From assembly GCF_047344985.1 (NCBI RefSeq), contig NZ_CP178861.1:992001-1056000 (forward strand): DNA of 64,000 nt, written 5' to 3'. Numbering within the stretch: position 1 is the first letter of the stretch; each line of letters starts with the position of its first letter. The translations under genes and the position numbers were made by a program. This document shows, in pieces, positions 40,403 to 48,591 of the stretch. Origin of the DNA: Bdellovibrio sp047344985. GTDB taxonomy: Bacteria; Bdellovibrionota; Bdellovibrionia; Bdellovibrionales; Bdellovibrionaceae. The notes under the pieces were generated by a model. That model saw only the letters and a list, made by a program, of their open reading frames with translations, was not told the DNA's origin and ran no database searches.

Positions 40403-41056
40403 ATGAAAACTCTTTATAGACTATCGCTGCATTTCTTTTTAGGTTTCATTTTTGTTTTTTTGCCAAACTGTACAAGTCTCGATTCAACAACCAGAAAAAG
40501 TTTTGATAAGGTTAAAACTTTTAAAGATTTGGCCGAATTTCAAAGTCCTCTGGAAAGCGCGAGTAAGCTCTACTCTCTTTTGACGAAAGAAAAGCTTTCA
40601 AAAAGGGACAGAAAATATATATCAGCTCAACTAAATGAAATTCTCTCAGCCCAAGGGGCGGTAGCTAAAGAACTCATGTCGACTGGAAAACTAGAGTTGA
40701 AGCCGGGGCATTCGTATGAGTTTGATCTAGAGTCATTTTGTGTAAATGTAGGCATGCATCAACCATTAACTGGCGATGGAATGTATCTTAACCAGATGCC
40801 AAGTGAATACAGCTCGTGGCTGCCCTCATTATTAGATAAATATAAAGAAAAGAAAATGAACCAAGAAGATACGCAAACTTTGATTTGGTCTCTTGCCTCC
40901 GAGTCCAAATATGACGAACTAAGCGAAAAGAACCAAAGTAATATGGAGAAAATATTTTCAGATGCTCCAGATAAATTTTCGAGAGTCGGTTGTTGGAGAG
41001 AAGATAAGACCTTTCATCGAAGATCTTTTGCCGACGGAAGTTGTCGAGATGCGTGA
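40403..41056 (+). CDS. Lipoprotein N-terminal part, frame broken near 40990
   Basis: The frame encodes a lipoprotein-like start (hydrophobic 8-20, C23 in VFLPNC) and a helical, charged region up to about residue 192 (KLSKRDRKYISAQLNEILSAQ, HSYEFDLESFCVNVGMHQP). After NMEKIFSDAPDKF the frame continues as implausible sequence to a stop at 41056. The sensible continuation is in the +1 frame (40962-41777). The two parts therefore look like one ~450-aa gene broken by a single-base insertion, an assembly error, or programmed +1 shifting. Base composition is visibly AT-richer than in the flanks. Confidence 0.6.
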   Translation: MKTLYRLSLHFFLGFIFVFLPNCTSLDSTTRKSFDKVKTFKDLAEFQSPLESASKLYSLLTKEKLSKRDRKYISAQLNEILSAQGAVAKELMSTGKLELKPGHSYEFDLESFCVNVGMHQPLTGDGMYLNQMPSEYSSWLPSLLDKYKEKKMNQEDTQTLIWSLASESKYDELSEKNQSNMEKIFSDAPDKFSRVGCWREDKTFHRRSFADGSCRDA

Positions 41057-41777
41057 ACGTTATGCTTCTTTCAGAGGTTTGCTTAACGAAGCTGACGTAA
41101 ACTATAGAGAAATTGAAGAACGCGTTTCTCCACAGTCTGATAGAAAAGAGGCGATTCCGGTTGGCTGGGTAAAGACCCCGGAAGGATATTTTATTCAACT
41201 TACATCAAAGGGTTATAAAGAAACTCATGTAAAGATATATGCTCCTGAGAGTGTTAAAATTGGAACTCATTTTAAGCCCAGCGCCCACCTCGCTATTCCG
41301 ACCAAAGGTCAAATGATAGCTCTTTCAAAAGTCGTTATAGATAAATACCTCAAATCTTACGCTGATAAAGGAGCTTATTATCTAACTGGTGTTAGACTCA
41401 ATGATGCCGAAAAAGAGCTAGTGGCGAAATATCCTATGGATGCTGCACATATAGCATATTTGACGGCCGTTGCGGGCTATATAACTAGAAAAAATTTTCC
41501 CGAAGACGAGCATATCGACAATAAGGCAGATGCGTTTCGGCACTATTACTGGGCAGGAATGGTTGGTAAACAGTTGGGGGATGAAAAAGGTAGAAAGTTT
41601 TTAGATGCACATGAAAGTGATCCTGATAATCCAGATAAAGAAAAAAGAATGGATTTGTACAATAATAACGAAGGACTGAAGTTTAGCAAAAACTATAAAG
41701 GTAAAGACTTTGAAGAAGATTTAGAAAAGTCTGGTTTGGATAAGATTAAAAATAGAGAGTTAAAATGGCTAAAATAG
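40962..41777 (+). CDS. C-terminal part of the frameshifted lipoprotein, toxin-like domain
   Basis: Reads sensibly from about residue 9 (VVGEKIRPFIEDLLPTEVV) to its end. The C-terminal ~110 residues have DAAHIAYLTAVAGYITRK, then DAFRHYYWAGMVGKQLG, a DAHESDPDNPDKEKRMD segment and DLYNNNEGLKFSKNY. The DAFRH...AHE...MDLxNNxxG pattern recalls a domain often found at the C-termini of polymorphic toxins (I believe DUF6973-like, unverified). The ATG at 40962 lacks a ribosome binding site, so separate translation is unlikely. It overlaps the next gene by 13 nt. Confidence 0.6.
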   Translation: MLQINFRESVVGEKIRPFIEDLLPTEVVEMRERYASFRGLLNEADVNYREIEERVSPQSDRKEAIPVGWVKTPEGYFIQLTSKGYKETHVKIYAPESVKIGTHFKPSAHLAIPTKGQMIALSKVVIDKYLKSYADKGAYYLTGVRLNDAEKELVAKYPMDAAHIAYLTAVAGYITRKNFPEDEHIDNKADAFRHYYWAGMVGKQLGDEKGRKFLDAHESDPDNPDKEKRMDLYNNNEGLKFSKNYKGKDFEEDLEKSGLDKIKNRELKWLK

Positions 41778-42229
41778 GAAAATATTTTTGGCGATTTTTA
41801 AGTGCTATCACGATTGGTATTTTTGTTTGGTTCAGTATTGCTATCGGCTTCACGAATCTCGTAAAGTTCCCTTATTATATTTACGTTTTGAGGTGGAAGA
41901 ATTTTGCAGATTCCGATTTTTTAGAGAATTATTGGGGGCTGAAATCCTTTGATTCGGAATTATGGAAATCTGGCTCTGACAGAGCAGCACAAGCGATAGA
42001 GTTATCTTTGAGTAAAAAGTTGATTGGTTTGAACCGTCGAGAGCTCGAAGAGCTGTTGGGAGTTCCCGATGGAAGCTATGTTCTTTCTGACTCGAATCTG
42101 ACTTACTCTGTAGTCGATCGAACGTTGTCAGCAGATAGAAATAAAGGCGCACGTTGGAGTTTAGTCATATTTATGCGTGACGGGAAAGCCGAAAGGACTA
42201 AATTTTATAAATCTTGTTGTGGAGAATAA
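41765..42229 (+). CDS. Small membrane-anchored protein, possible partner of the toxin-like lipoprotein
   Basis: A 154-aa protein with one N-terminal transmembrane segment (about residues 12-32, FLSAITIGIFVWFSIAIGF) and an extracytoplasmic domain. The C-terminal part (IGLNRRELEELLGVPDGSYV, then WSLVIFMRDGKAERTKFY) resembles the BamE/SmpA-like fold in which a short helix-turn precedes a beta sheet. It has AGAGAG 5 nt before its ATG and overlaps the preceding gene by 13 nt, so the two are coupled. The low-GC composition is shared. An immunity role is inference from position only. Confidence 0.7.
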   Translation: MAKIGKYFWRFLSAITIGIFVWFSIAIGFTNLVKFPYYIYVLRWKNFADSDFLENYWGLKSFDSELWKSGSDRAAQAIELSLSKKLIGLNRRELEELLGVPDGSYVLSDSNLTYSVVDRTLSADRNKGARWSLVIFMRDGKAERTKFYKSCCGE

Positions 42230-42231
42230 GG

Positions 42232-42258
42232 GGACCTTGCTTACAAGGTCCTTTTTTT
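42232..42258 (+). terminator. Terminator closing the accessory cassette
   Basis: Perfect 8-bp stem GGACCTTG / CAAGGTCC with loop CTTA, then seven T. It starts 3 nt after the stop of the membrane protein gene. Confidence 0.9.
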
Positions 42259-42268
42259 CATGCGAGTA

Positions 42269-44107
42269 TTACTGCCACATTCCTGTGATTGGGAATGATC
42301 TTGGTGATTCATTTCCTGCGGCATCGACGGCTGACACTTGGTAAGTGTAGTTAATGCCTTTGGAAATATTGTTGTCCGTGTAAGTCAGTGATGTCGCTGT
42401 CGCAATACGCACGTTGTTTCTATAGATGTAGTATTTCACCACTCCCACATTATCTGTAGCGCCTTTCCAGTTCAAAACAACTCGGGCTTTTCTGTTTCTT
42501 TGATAAGTTTCAAGATTTGCCGTGAAGTAGTTTGGAGCTGTTGGAGCAATCGTATCCGATGGACTCGGAGTGGGTGTCGGCGTAGGAGTTGGCGCTGGTG
42601 TTGTTCCTGCGACCAATGTTTTTGTTGTCGCATCAACGGCCATCGGCACACCCGGAGCGGACATCAATGTATTTCCAACGCTGGCGTTAATCACGTTAAA
42701 CGCTGAAGTCGTCAACGCAGAACCTGCAGCACTGTCCTTCATGATTAGATAAAACTTCTGTGTGCTCACATCAGAACCAGCCAATGAAGAAATATCAAAG
42801 TAGAAGGTGCCGGATTTTTCCACTGTCGTTCCATCAAACGCATAACCACCACCGCGATTGACGAAAGCAGATGGAGTCCACGTTGCTGAAGGGCTTGATG
42901 CTGTGTTGGAAGAAGATCCGAACTGCAACGAAGCTTGCGAACGCAAGGCGTGGGACATATTCACTTCGGCCAAAAGTTTTGGCGTATATGGAGTGTATGT
43001 TGTGTAATACGCAACTCCACTTTGTGTTAACTGCACGCGACCTGCCGGAGCAAATCCTGGAACTGTTGAAGTCGCTCTCAATGCGTCGTAAGAAACCCAG
43101 GAGTAACCTTGATTCTTCCACGTGTTACCAAAAGAGTTGGCGAATTTGAAAGCGCCGACTTCTTGAGGCTCAACAGCACCGTTGCCATTGATATCTGTCC
43201 ATATCGTGTCGTCGTAACCAACGATAGTGATCGCGTGACCTGCGACTGTGCCATTCATATAAGTCGCGATGGCCTGTCCTACGAAAGGATTTGATCCGAC
43301 GTTGGGATTGGCTTGCACAGTTCGATAAACCCAACTGTTGATGTAAGTTCCAACAACAACAACGTGACCGTTTGCGAGCATTTGTTTTACGTTCGCCATT
43401 CCAGTATCCGTGTTAATGCTTGTGTAGGTGCTGGCCTTCATGCGTGAGTTGATCGCACGCTTCCAGTGCTCGGATGTCATATCCCAGCCAAGGTAATTAC
43501 CGTCGTAAGGGAAGTCCGTCATCAAGGCGGCTCCGTGTTTTTCTAAAACAGAAAACGCATCAGAGAAATAAGATCCATTATCCACCCCACCGTTGATCAT
43601 GTTGTAAGTCCACTTTGGTGAGTAAACGCGAGCGCGAGCCGTTTTGTTATCGCAACCCAAAGTTAAACACACTTCGTGACTCATTAAATAGTAAGTCGTC
43701 GCCCAAGCAACGCAAGAACCTTGCGCGCCTTGATTGGCAATCACTGGGAAAGCGGGCAGCACAGAATTGTCGACTTGCGCAGGCGCAGATCCCAAAGCTG
43801 TGGTTTCAGGCGCTGTGTTTGTATTTTTGGCGCCATTTTGAGTTTCATCAAATTCCATCTCTGGAAGAGACGTATCTGTAACAAGAGGGGCCTGACCTTT
43901 TTGGCGGCGTTCTTTGTTTACGCGCTCTAAGCCCAGGCGGTTCGGGTGCACTTTTTTAATTTTTCGTTTGTGAAGTTTTTGCGATTCTTCTTGGGTCATC
44001 TCCTTCAGACCCGGTCGATCAAAGCTCGGTTGAGCCAATGCATGAGAAACGTACAGACTTAATGTCAGAGCGATCGCGGCTCTGCCAGGTTTTAAATAAT
44101 TTCTCAT
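42269..44107 (-). CDS. Secreted papain-like (C1A) cysteine protease with FN3 domain
   Basis: A 612-aa precursor: signal peptide (1-25, ending HALA), a charged propeptide (26-115), then a papain fold with catalytic triad C132 (QGAQGSCVAWAT, oxyanion Q126), H291 (AGHAITIVGYDD) and N324 (FANSFGNTW). Between H291 and N324 sits an EF-hand-like calcium loop (DINGNGAVEPQE, about 305-316). After a beta domain comes a Pro/Thr repeat linker (about 505-520) and a C-terminal fibronectin type III domain (about 528-610). Probably digests prey protein. GGGAG precedes the ATG. Confidence 0.92.
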   Translation of the reverse strand: MRNYLKPGRAAIALTLSLYVSHALAQPSFDRPGLKEMTQEESQKLHKRKIKKVHPNRLGLERVNKERRQKGQAPLVTDTSLPEMEFDETQNGAKNTNTAPETTALGSAPAQVDNSVLPAFPVIANQGAQGSCVAWATTYYLMSHEVCLTLGCDNKTARARVYSPKWTYNMINGGVDNGSYFSDAFSVLEKHGAALMTDFPYDGNYLGWDMTSEHWKRAINSRMKASTYTSINTDTGMANVKQMLANGHVVVVGTYINSWVYRTVQANPNVGSNPFVGQAIATYMNGTVAGHAITIVGYDDTIWTDINGNGAVEPQEVGAFKFANSFGNTWKNQGYSWVSYDALRATSTVPGFAPAGRVQLTQSGVAYYTTYTPYTPKLLAEVNMSHALRSQASLQFGSSSNTASSPSATWTPSAFVNRGGGYAFDGTTVEKSGTFYFDISSLAGSDVSTQKFYLIMKDSAAGSALTTSAFNVINASVGNTLMSAPGVPMAVDATTKTLVAGTTPAPTPTPTPTPSPSDTIAPTAPNYFTANLETYQRNRKARVVLNWKGATDNVGVVKYYIYRNNVRIATATSLTYTDNNISKGINYTYQVSAVDAAGNESPRSFPITGMWQ

Positions 44108-44241
44108 TCAGTTTTCTCCCTGAAAAAAGTTTGTTCCATGTTAAGGAGCAAACTTGAATTTTCCCTAGAAAAAACATGCGATGAAATCCGAATGCGAGGA
44201 GATAATAGAGAGTCTAAGATCAAAAGCTCGACACTAAAAAT

Positions 44242-44272
44242 AAAATAAAAAAGGCGCTGAAGAAACAGCGCC
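44242..44272 (-). terminator. Rho-independent terminator after hisS
   Basis: On the minus strand GGCGCTG-TTTCTT-CAGCGCC is followed by TTTTTTATTTT. It lies about 50 nt beyond the hisS stop. The rest of the 212-bp gap before the protease gene start holds no gene. Confidence 0.88.
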
Positions 44273-44319
44273 CATTATTATGGATCTTAGTCCAAATTTT
44301 TTACATTAAATCTAAAAAT

Positions 44320-45570
44320 CTAAATTTTGAATTCAAAACTTTTCAGAGCTTCGCGGGTGATTTCTGTTTGTTCACCTGTTGCGAAGTTTTTAACTGTGAC
44401 AGTTTTATTTGCCACTTCATTGCCACCTAAAATCAAAGCGTAGTTCGCACCGACTTTGTTGGCTTTCTGCATTTTCTTCCCCATCTTACCTGATAAGAAA
44501 TTTTCAGCCTTCAAGCCACGCGCGCGAATTTCGTAAGCGACTTTCACGCTCTCTTCTTCGCCTTGGTCATCAGCACCGACAACAGCAATCAAAACTTCTT
44601 TTTTGATTGCGAGTTCTTTAGGAGTCAAATCTGCTAAACGGTCAATGCCCGCGGCCCAACCGACGCCCGGAGTTTTTGGGCCGCCCATGGTTTCAATCAA
44701 ACCATCGTAGCGTCCGCCGGCCAACACCGTGCCTTGGGCTCCCAGCTTGGACGTCGTGAATTCAAAAACGGTGTGACAGTAGTAATCAAGACCGCGCACC
44801 AAGTGATCATTCACTTTGTACGGGATGCCGAGCTTTTCAATTCCTTCCAAAACTTTTTTAAAGAAAGTTTGTGAAGTTTCATTCAAATACTGTTCAAGTT
44901 TTGGTGCATTCGCATTGAGTTTTTTGTCGCCCTCATCTTTGGAATCCAAAATACGCAAAGGATTTTTCTCCAAACGCATTTTGCTATCCGCTGACAATTG
45001 ATCTTGATGAGCTGTGAAGTATTTCACCAAAGCCTCGCGGTAAGCCGCGCGACTTTCAACGTCGCCTAAAGTATTGATCTCCAGCGTGCAGTCCGCAGAG
45101 ATTCCGATTTTTTGCAAGATATCCCACGCAAGTGCGATGCATTCGACATCGGCGAGTGGGGAGTCATAACCTAAACACTCTGCGCCCAATTGGTAAAATT
45201 GACGATATCGTCCCTTTTGTGGTCGCTCATATCGAAACATCGGGCCTGAATAATAAAATTTTAATGGAAGATTCTGCATCATGCCTTCAGAGATAAAAGC
45301 GCGCGCCACACCCGCTGTTCCCTCAGGTCTTAATGTGAGACTTTCTCCGCCACGATCTGTAAAATCATAAGTCTCTTTATTCACAACATCGGATGTTTCG
45401 CCCAAAGTGCGATGAAAAACGTCAGAAAATTCAAAAATCGGAGTTTCAATTTCTCCGTAACCGTACAAAAGGGACTTCTCATAGGCTGATTCTTCGACAA
45501 AACGGAAAAGAAGACTGTCCTCTGGAAGTAGATCGCGGGTGCCACGAACTCTTTGAATTTTATTGCTCAT
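44320..45570 (-). CDS. hisS: Histidine--tRNA ligase
   Basis: Charges tRNA-His. The 416-aa class II synthetase has RVRGTRDLLPED at the N-terminus, motif 2 FRYERPQKGRYRQFYQLGAE (first 20 residues), the HisRS-specific VRGLDYYCHTVFEF block, motif 3 VGWAAGIDRL, and a C-terminal anticodon-binding domain (about 325-416, IAVVGADDQGEEESV onward). Single-gene transcript with its own terminator; divergent from the zrg-like operon starting at 45685. Confidence 0.96.
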   Translation of the reverse strand: MSNKIQRVRGTRDLLPEDSLLFRFVEESAYEKSLLYGYGEIETPIFEFSDVFHRTLGETSDVVNKETYDFTDRGGESLTLRPEGTAGVARAFISEGMMQNLPLKFYYSGPMFRYERPQKGRYRQFYQLGAECLGYDSPLADVECIALAWDILQKIGISADCTLEINTLGDVESRAAYREALVKYFTAHQDQLSADSKMRLEKNPLRILDSKDEGDKKLNANAPKLEQYLNETSQTFFKKVLEGIEKLGIPYKVNDHLVRGLDYYCHTVFEFTTSKLGAQGTVLAGGRYDGLIETMGGPKTPGVGWAAGIDRLADLTPKELAIKKEVLIAVVGADDQGEEESVKVAYEIRARGLKAENFLSGKMGKKMQKANKVGANYALILGGNEVANKTVTVKNFATGEQTEITREALKSFEFKI

Positions 45571-45635
45571 ATCTCGGCCTCATTCTCTGACTGGAATTTC
45601 CTTTATAACAGAGGGAAGGGCGGTGCGCAAAGCTA

Positions 45636-45664
45636 TTGCATTTAGTTAAGGTGCAGTTTCTAAT
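45636..45664 (+). promoter_or_regulatory. Weak candidate promoter of the zrg-like operon
   Basis: TTGCAT (45636-45641), 17 bp, then TCTAAT (45659-45664; 5/6 of TATAAT). The sequence TGCA-N11-TGCA spans 45637-45655 and could be part of an operator, but it does not clearly match a known Zur box. Confidence 0.3.
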
Positions 45665-45684
45665 AAGAACTGGGGTAAGGCATA

Positions 45685-46134
45685 ATGAAAAAGTGGGTTC
45701 TCGCAGGCGTATTTATATTAGCGGCCGTCACTGGCGCGGTGATCTATCAAACCATGGGGTCGCGTGGTGCTGCCTTGTCGGGTGTCGAAGTAGACTGGCG
45801 CTTACTTGGCGAGATGGACTACATTACAGGTAAATCTTCTTCCGAACTTCAGGCACTGAACGGCAAGCCCGTTAAAATTCCTGGTTTTATGGTGCCTCTT
45901 GAAGACAACTCCCGCGACGTGGTGGAGTTTTTGCTCGTACCCAGCCCGCAAGCTTGCATTCACGTTCCGCCTCCGCCGCCGAATCAAATGGTCTATGTGA
46001 AAATGAAAAAAGGCACGGATGTGGCAGTGGGGCCTATCTGGGTTTACGGTACTTTGAATTTAGTCACAAAAAAATCCATGTACGGAGATGCGTCGTTCGA
46101 GCTCGTTGGTGAGGCTGTTGAGCCGTACAAATGA
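45685..46134 (+). CDS. DUF3299 exported protein
   Basis: A 149-aa protein with an N-terminal membrane segment (about 4-22). It carries the DUF3299 signature: LNGKPVKIPGFMVPLE, VEFLLVPSPQACIHVPPPPPN, then VGPIWVYGTL. In Vibrio and relatives such proteins are encoded with a DUF2796 protein and an ABC transporter (the zrg locus), linked to zinc status; here the same set follows directly. Function is unproven. AAGG lies 4 nt before the ATG. First gene of the operon. Confidence 0.85.
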   Translation: MKKWVLAGVFILAAVTGAVIYQTMGSRGAALSGVEVDWRLLGEMDYITGKSSSELQALNGKPVKIPGFMVPLEDNSRDVVEFLLVPSPQACIHVPPPPPNQMVYVKMKKGTDVAVGPIWVYGTLNLVTKKSMYGDASFELVGEAVEPYK

Positions 46135-46157
46135 TCTGCTAACAAGGAGGAGGTCCT

Positions 46158-46640
46158 ATGTTAAAAGTTCTTATGTTCTCAGCATTGGTTTTTGCAGCAC
46201 GCGAACAAGGTGCCCATGTCCATGGCGCCGGTAAAGTCAGTATGGGGTTTGACGGTAAAAAGGGAAAAATCGAAATGGAAATTCCCGCCGACACGCTTTT
46301 CGGTTTCGAACACGAGGCCCGATCCAAAAAAGATAAACAGAAAAAAGAAGAAGCTCTCAAGAAACTAGAAGAAAAAATTTCTGAGATGATCGTTTTTGAT
46401 CCGGCATTAAAATGTGAAATCAAAAAGGAAATTTTTGAAGTGAATCAAGAAAATAACCATGCGGACGTAGACGCTGAGTTTTCTGTCACATGTCAGGCTC
46501 CCATGGCGGGCAGTTCCGTTTCTTTCCATTTTTCGAAAGTATTTTCGCGCTTAAAGAAAGTTCAAGTAGACGTGATTGCTGATGGAGTGCAAAAGTCAGC
46601 CCAAGTTCTGAAGAATGGAGACAGTCTTGACCTCAAGTAA
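46158..46640 (+). CDS. DUF2796 (ZrgA-like) periplasmic protein
   Basis: A 160-aa exported protein: signal sequence (1-14), then the DUF2796 start QGAHVHGAGKVSMGF, EIPADTLFGFEHEA and SFHFSKVFSRLKKVQVDVIADG near the end. Typical members carry a long His/Asp-rich stretch taken to bind zinc; here the equivalent region is Lys/Glu-rich (SKKDKQKKEEALKKLEE) with few histidines. AAGGAGGAGG precedes the ATG. It overlaps the ATPase gene, forming an operon. Confidence 0.82.
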   Translation: MLKVLMFSALVFAAREQGAHVHGAGKVSMGFDGKKGKIEMEIPADTLFGFEHEARSKKDKQKKEEALKKLEEKISEMIVFDPALKCEIKKEIFEVNQENNHADVDAEFSVTCQAPMAGSSVSFHFSKVFSRLKKVQVDVIADGVQKSAQVLKNGDSLDLK

Positions 46641-47319
46641 CATTCTGATTGAGATTCGCGACCTGCAATACACTTACGAAGGTCAAACGACTCCCACTTT
46701 GCGCATCCCTGAGTTTTCAGTGGTGCGTGGTGAGGAGTTGTTTCTTTATGGACCTAGCGGCACTGGCAAAACAACTTTGTTAGAAATGCTTTCGGGCGTT
46801 TTAAAACCAAGCCAGGGCAGCTTAAAAATTTTAGGTTGCGATTTCGTTCAGATGAGCGCGGCAGAAAGAGACGCCTTCCGTGCCGAGCATATGGGGTATG
46901 TTTTCCAGAATTTCAATTTGATTCCGTATTTGACCGTGCAAGAAAATATCGAACTTCCCTTGCACTTAAGTGCCGCTCGTCGCGCGCGCTTAGGCAGTGT
47001 TGACACTGAAATGGTGATCCGTGCTCTGTGCGGAAACTTAGGTATCGGTGACTTGCTCGGAAAAAAAGTCGGGGAGTTGAGTGTCGGCCAACAACAACGT
47101 GTGGCCGTAGCTCGCGCTCTTTTAGGAAAGCCCGATCTTCTTTTAGCGGACGAGCCGACATCGGCTTTGGACGCCGATCATCGCGAGAGATTTTTAAAAC
47201 TGATGTTTGAGTTGTCAGAGCTTTACGGCACAACGGTGGTGTTTGTGTCCCATGACCGCAGCATTGAAAAACTTTTTACTCGTTCCATCTCGTTGGACTC
47301 CATTAACAAGGTTGTGTGA
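46627..47319 (+). CDS. ABC transporter ATP-binding protein (LolD/ZrgB-like)
   Basis: A 230-aa ATPase with Walker A GPSGTGKTT, Q-loop YVFQNFNLIPYLTVQEN, the signature LSVGQQQRVAVARAL, Walker B LLLADEPTSALD and the H-loop VFVSHD. It belongs to the MacB/LolD-type subfamily, which pairs with FtsX-fold permeases that move substrates mechanically rather than by classical import. TTG at 46627 has GGAG 6 nt upstream and is preferred over ATG at 46615. It overlaps the DUF2796 gene by 14 nt and the permease gene by one base. Confidence 0.9.
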   Translation: MTSSNILIEIRDLQYTYEGQTTPTLRIPEFSVVRGEELFLYGPSGTGKTTLLEMLSGVLKPSQGSLKILGCDFVQMSAAERDAFRAEHMGYVFQNFNLIPYLTVQENIELPLHLSAARRARLGSVDTEMVIRALCGNLGIGDLLGKKVGELSVGQQQRVAVARALLGKPDLLLADEPTSALDADHRERFLKLMFELSELYGTTVVFVSHDRSIEKLFTRSISLDSINKVV

Positions 47320-48584
47320 TGGTTTTCTTAAAATTAGCTATCAAGTCATTGAAGAATCGTGCGTTTGCTACCACTTTGACTGTGATCTCTATCGCACTCA
47401 GTGTGTCTTTGCTTTTATCCGTTGAGCGCGCCAAGCGTGCCGCGGAAGAGGGTTTCACACAGACAATCAGTAAAACAGATTTGATCGTGGGCGCGCGCAG
47501 TGGACCTCTGCAATTGATCCTTTATACGGTTTTTAATATGGGAAATGCCACTCATAATATTTCCTATGAAACTTATCAAGATGTGAAAAAGAATCCGGCT
47601 ATTGATTGGACGATTCCGTATTCTTTAGGTGATGGTCATCGTGGCTTCCGCGTTGTTGGAACGAACGAAGATTTCTTTAAGCACTATCACTATCGTGGCG
47701 ATCAGAAAATCGAACTTGAGCATGGGATTGAATTCCGTGATTTGTGGGATGTGGTGATTGGTGCCGATGTCGCTCGCAAATTAAATTATAAATTAGGGGA
47801 TCGCATCGTTGTCGCTCATGGCGTGACTAAAGGTGAAGGCATTCAAAATCATGAAGACAAGCCTTTTGTTGTTTCTGGAATTATGAAGCCTACGGGAACT
47901 CCGCTAGACCGCGCGGTCTACATGTCTTTAGAAGGCATGGAAGCTTTGCACGTGGATTGGCAAGAGGGAGCGGCTCCAACGGCTGATAAAATGATTCCTC
48001 GTGAACAATTGACTAAAGAAAAATTAAAGGTTCATTCGATCACAGCCTTTTTTATCGGCGCAAAATCCCGCATCGAAACTTTGAGACTGCAACGTGAAAT
48101 CAATAACTACAAAGAAGAACCTTTGCTTGCAATCATTCCTGGTGTGACATTGAGCGAACTTTGGAACGGCCTTTCTTATGTGGAAGGTGTTCTCAGAATG
48201 ATTTCGTGGATGGTGGTTGTTGTCGGTTTAATGGCGATGTTGATTTCATTAACGACGACATTGAATGAACGCCGCCGTGAAATGGCGATTCTTCGTTCGG
48301 TGGGTGCCCAGTCTTCGCAAATCGTTGGTTTGTTGGTTTTTGAATCGGCTTTGTTAACGGCTTTGGGCGTTGTGCTTGGAGTGGTGTTGTCCGTGGGACT
48401 TGTCGCTATTTTAAAACCATGGATTGAAACAGAGTTCGGCCTTTATCTTGTGGGACCGTGGTTCACGCAACGTGAATTGATTTACATGGTGATCACCTTG
48501 ATCGGCGGAACTTTGATCGGATTGATCCCAGCTCTCAGGGCGCAGAATTTAGCTCTCAAAGATGGCTTGAGTGTGAAGCTCTAG
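47319..48584 (+). CDS. ABC transporter permease (FtsX/MacB fold)
   Basis: A 421-aa inner-membrane protein: TM1 at about 18-38, a large periplasmic domain (about 45-275, with HNISYETYQDVKKNPAIDW), and three C-terminal TMs (about 285-310, 335-365 and 385-410) with the typical NERRREMAILRSVGAQSSQI link. Partner of the preceding ATPase. With DUF2796 and DUF3299 it matches the zrg-type set. The ATG overlaps the ATPase stop (TGATG), with AAGG upstream. Convergent with the fibre gene 7 nt away. Confidence 0.9.
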   Translation: MVFLKLAIKSLKNRAFATTLTVISIALSVSLLLSVERAKRAAEEGFTQTISKTDLIVGARSGPLQLILYTVFNMGNATHNISYETYQDVKKNPAIDWTIPYSLGDGHRGFRVVGTNEDFFKHYHYRGDQKIELEHGIEFRDLWDVVIGADVARKLNYKLGDRIVVAHGVTKGEGIQNHEDKPFVVSGIMKPTGTPLDRAVYMSLEGMEALHVDWQEGAAPTADKMIPREQLTKEKLKVHSITAFFIGAKSRIETLRLQREINNYKEEPLLAIIPGVTLSELWNGLSYVEGVLRMISWMVVVVGLMAMLISLTTTLNERRREMAILRSVGAQSSQIVGLLVFESALLTALGVVLGVVLSVGLVAILKPWIETEFGLYLVGPWFTQRELIYMVITLIGGTLIGLIPALRAQNLALKDGLSVKL

Positions 48585-48591
48585 GGCTTCA

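Noticed and set aside
42560..42600. Short GTGTCGG/GGAGTTGG tandem repetition
   Set aside because: It encodes the Pro/Thr linker of the papain-like protease; simple low-complexity coding sequence rather than a separate element.
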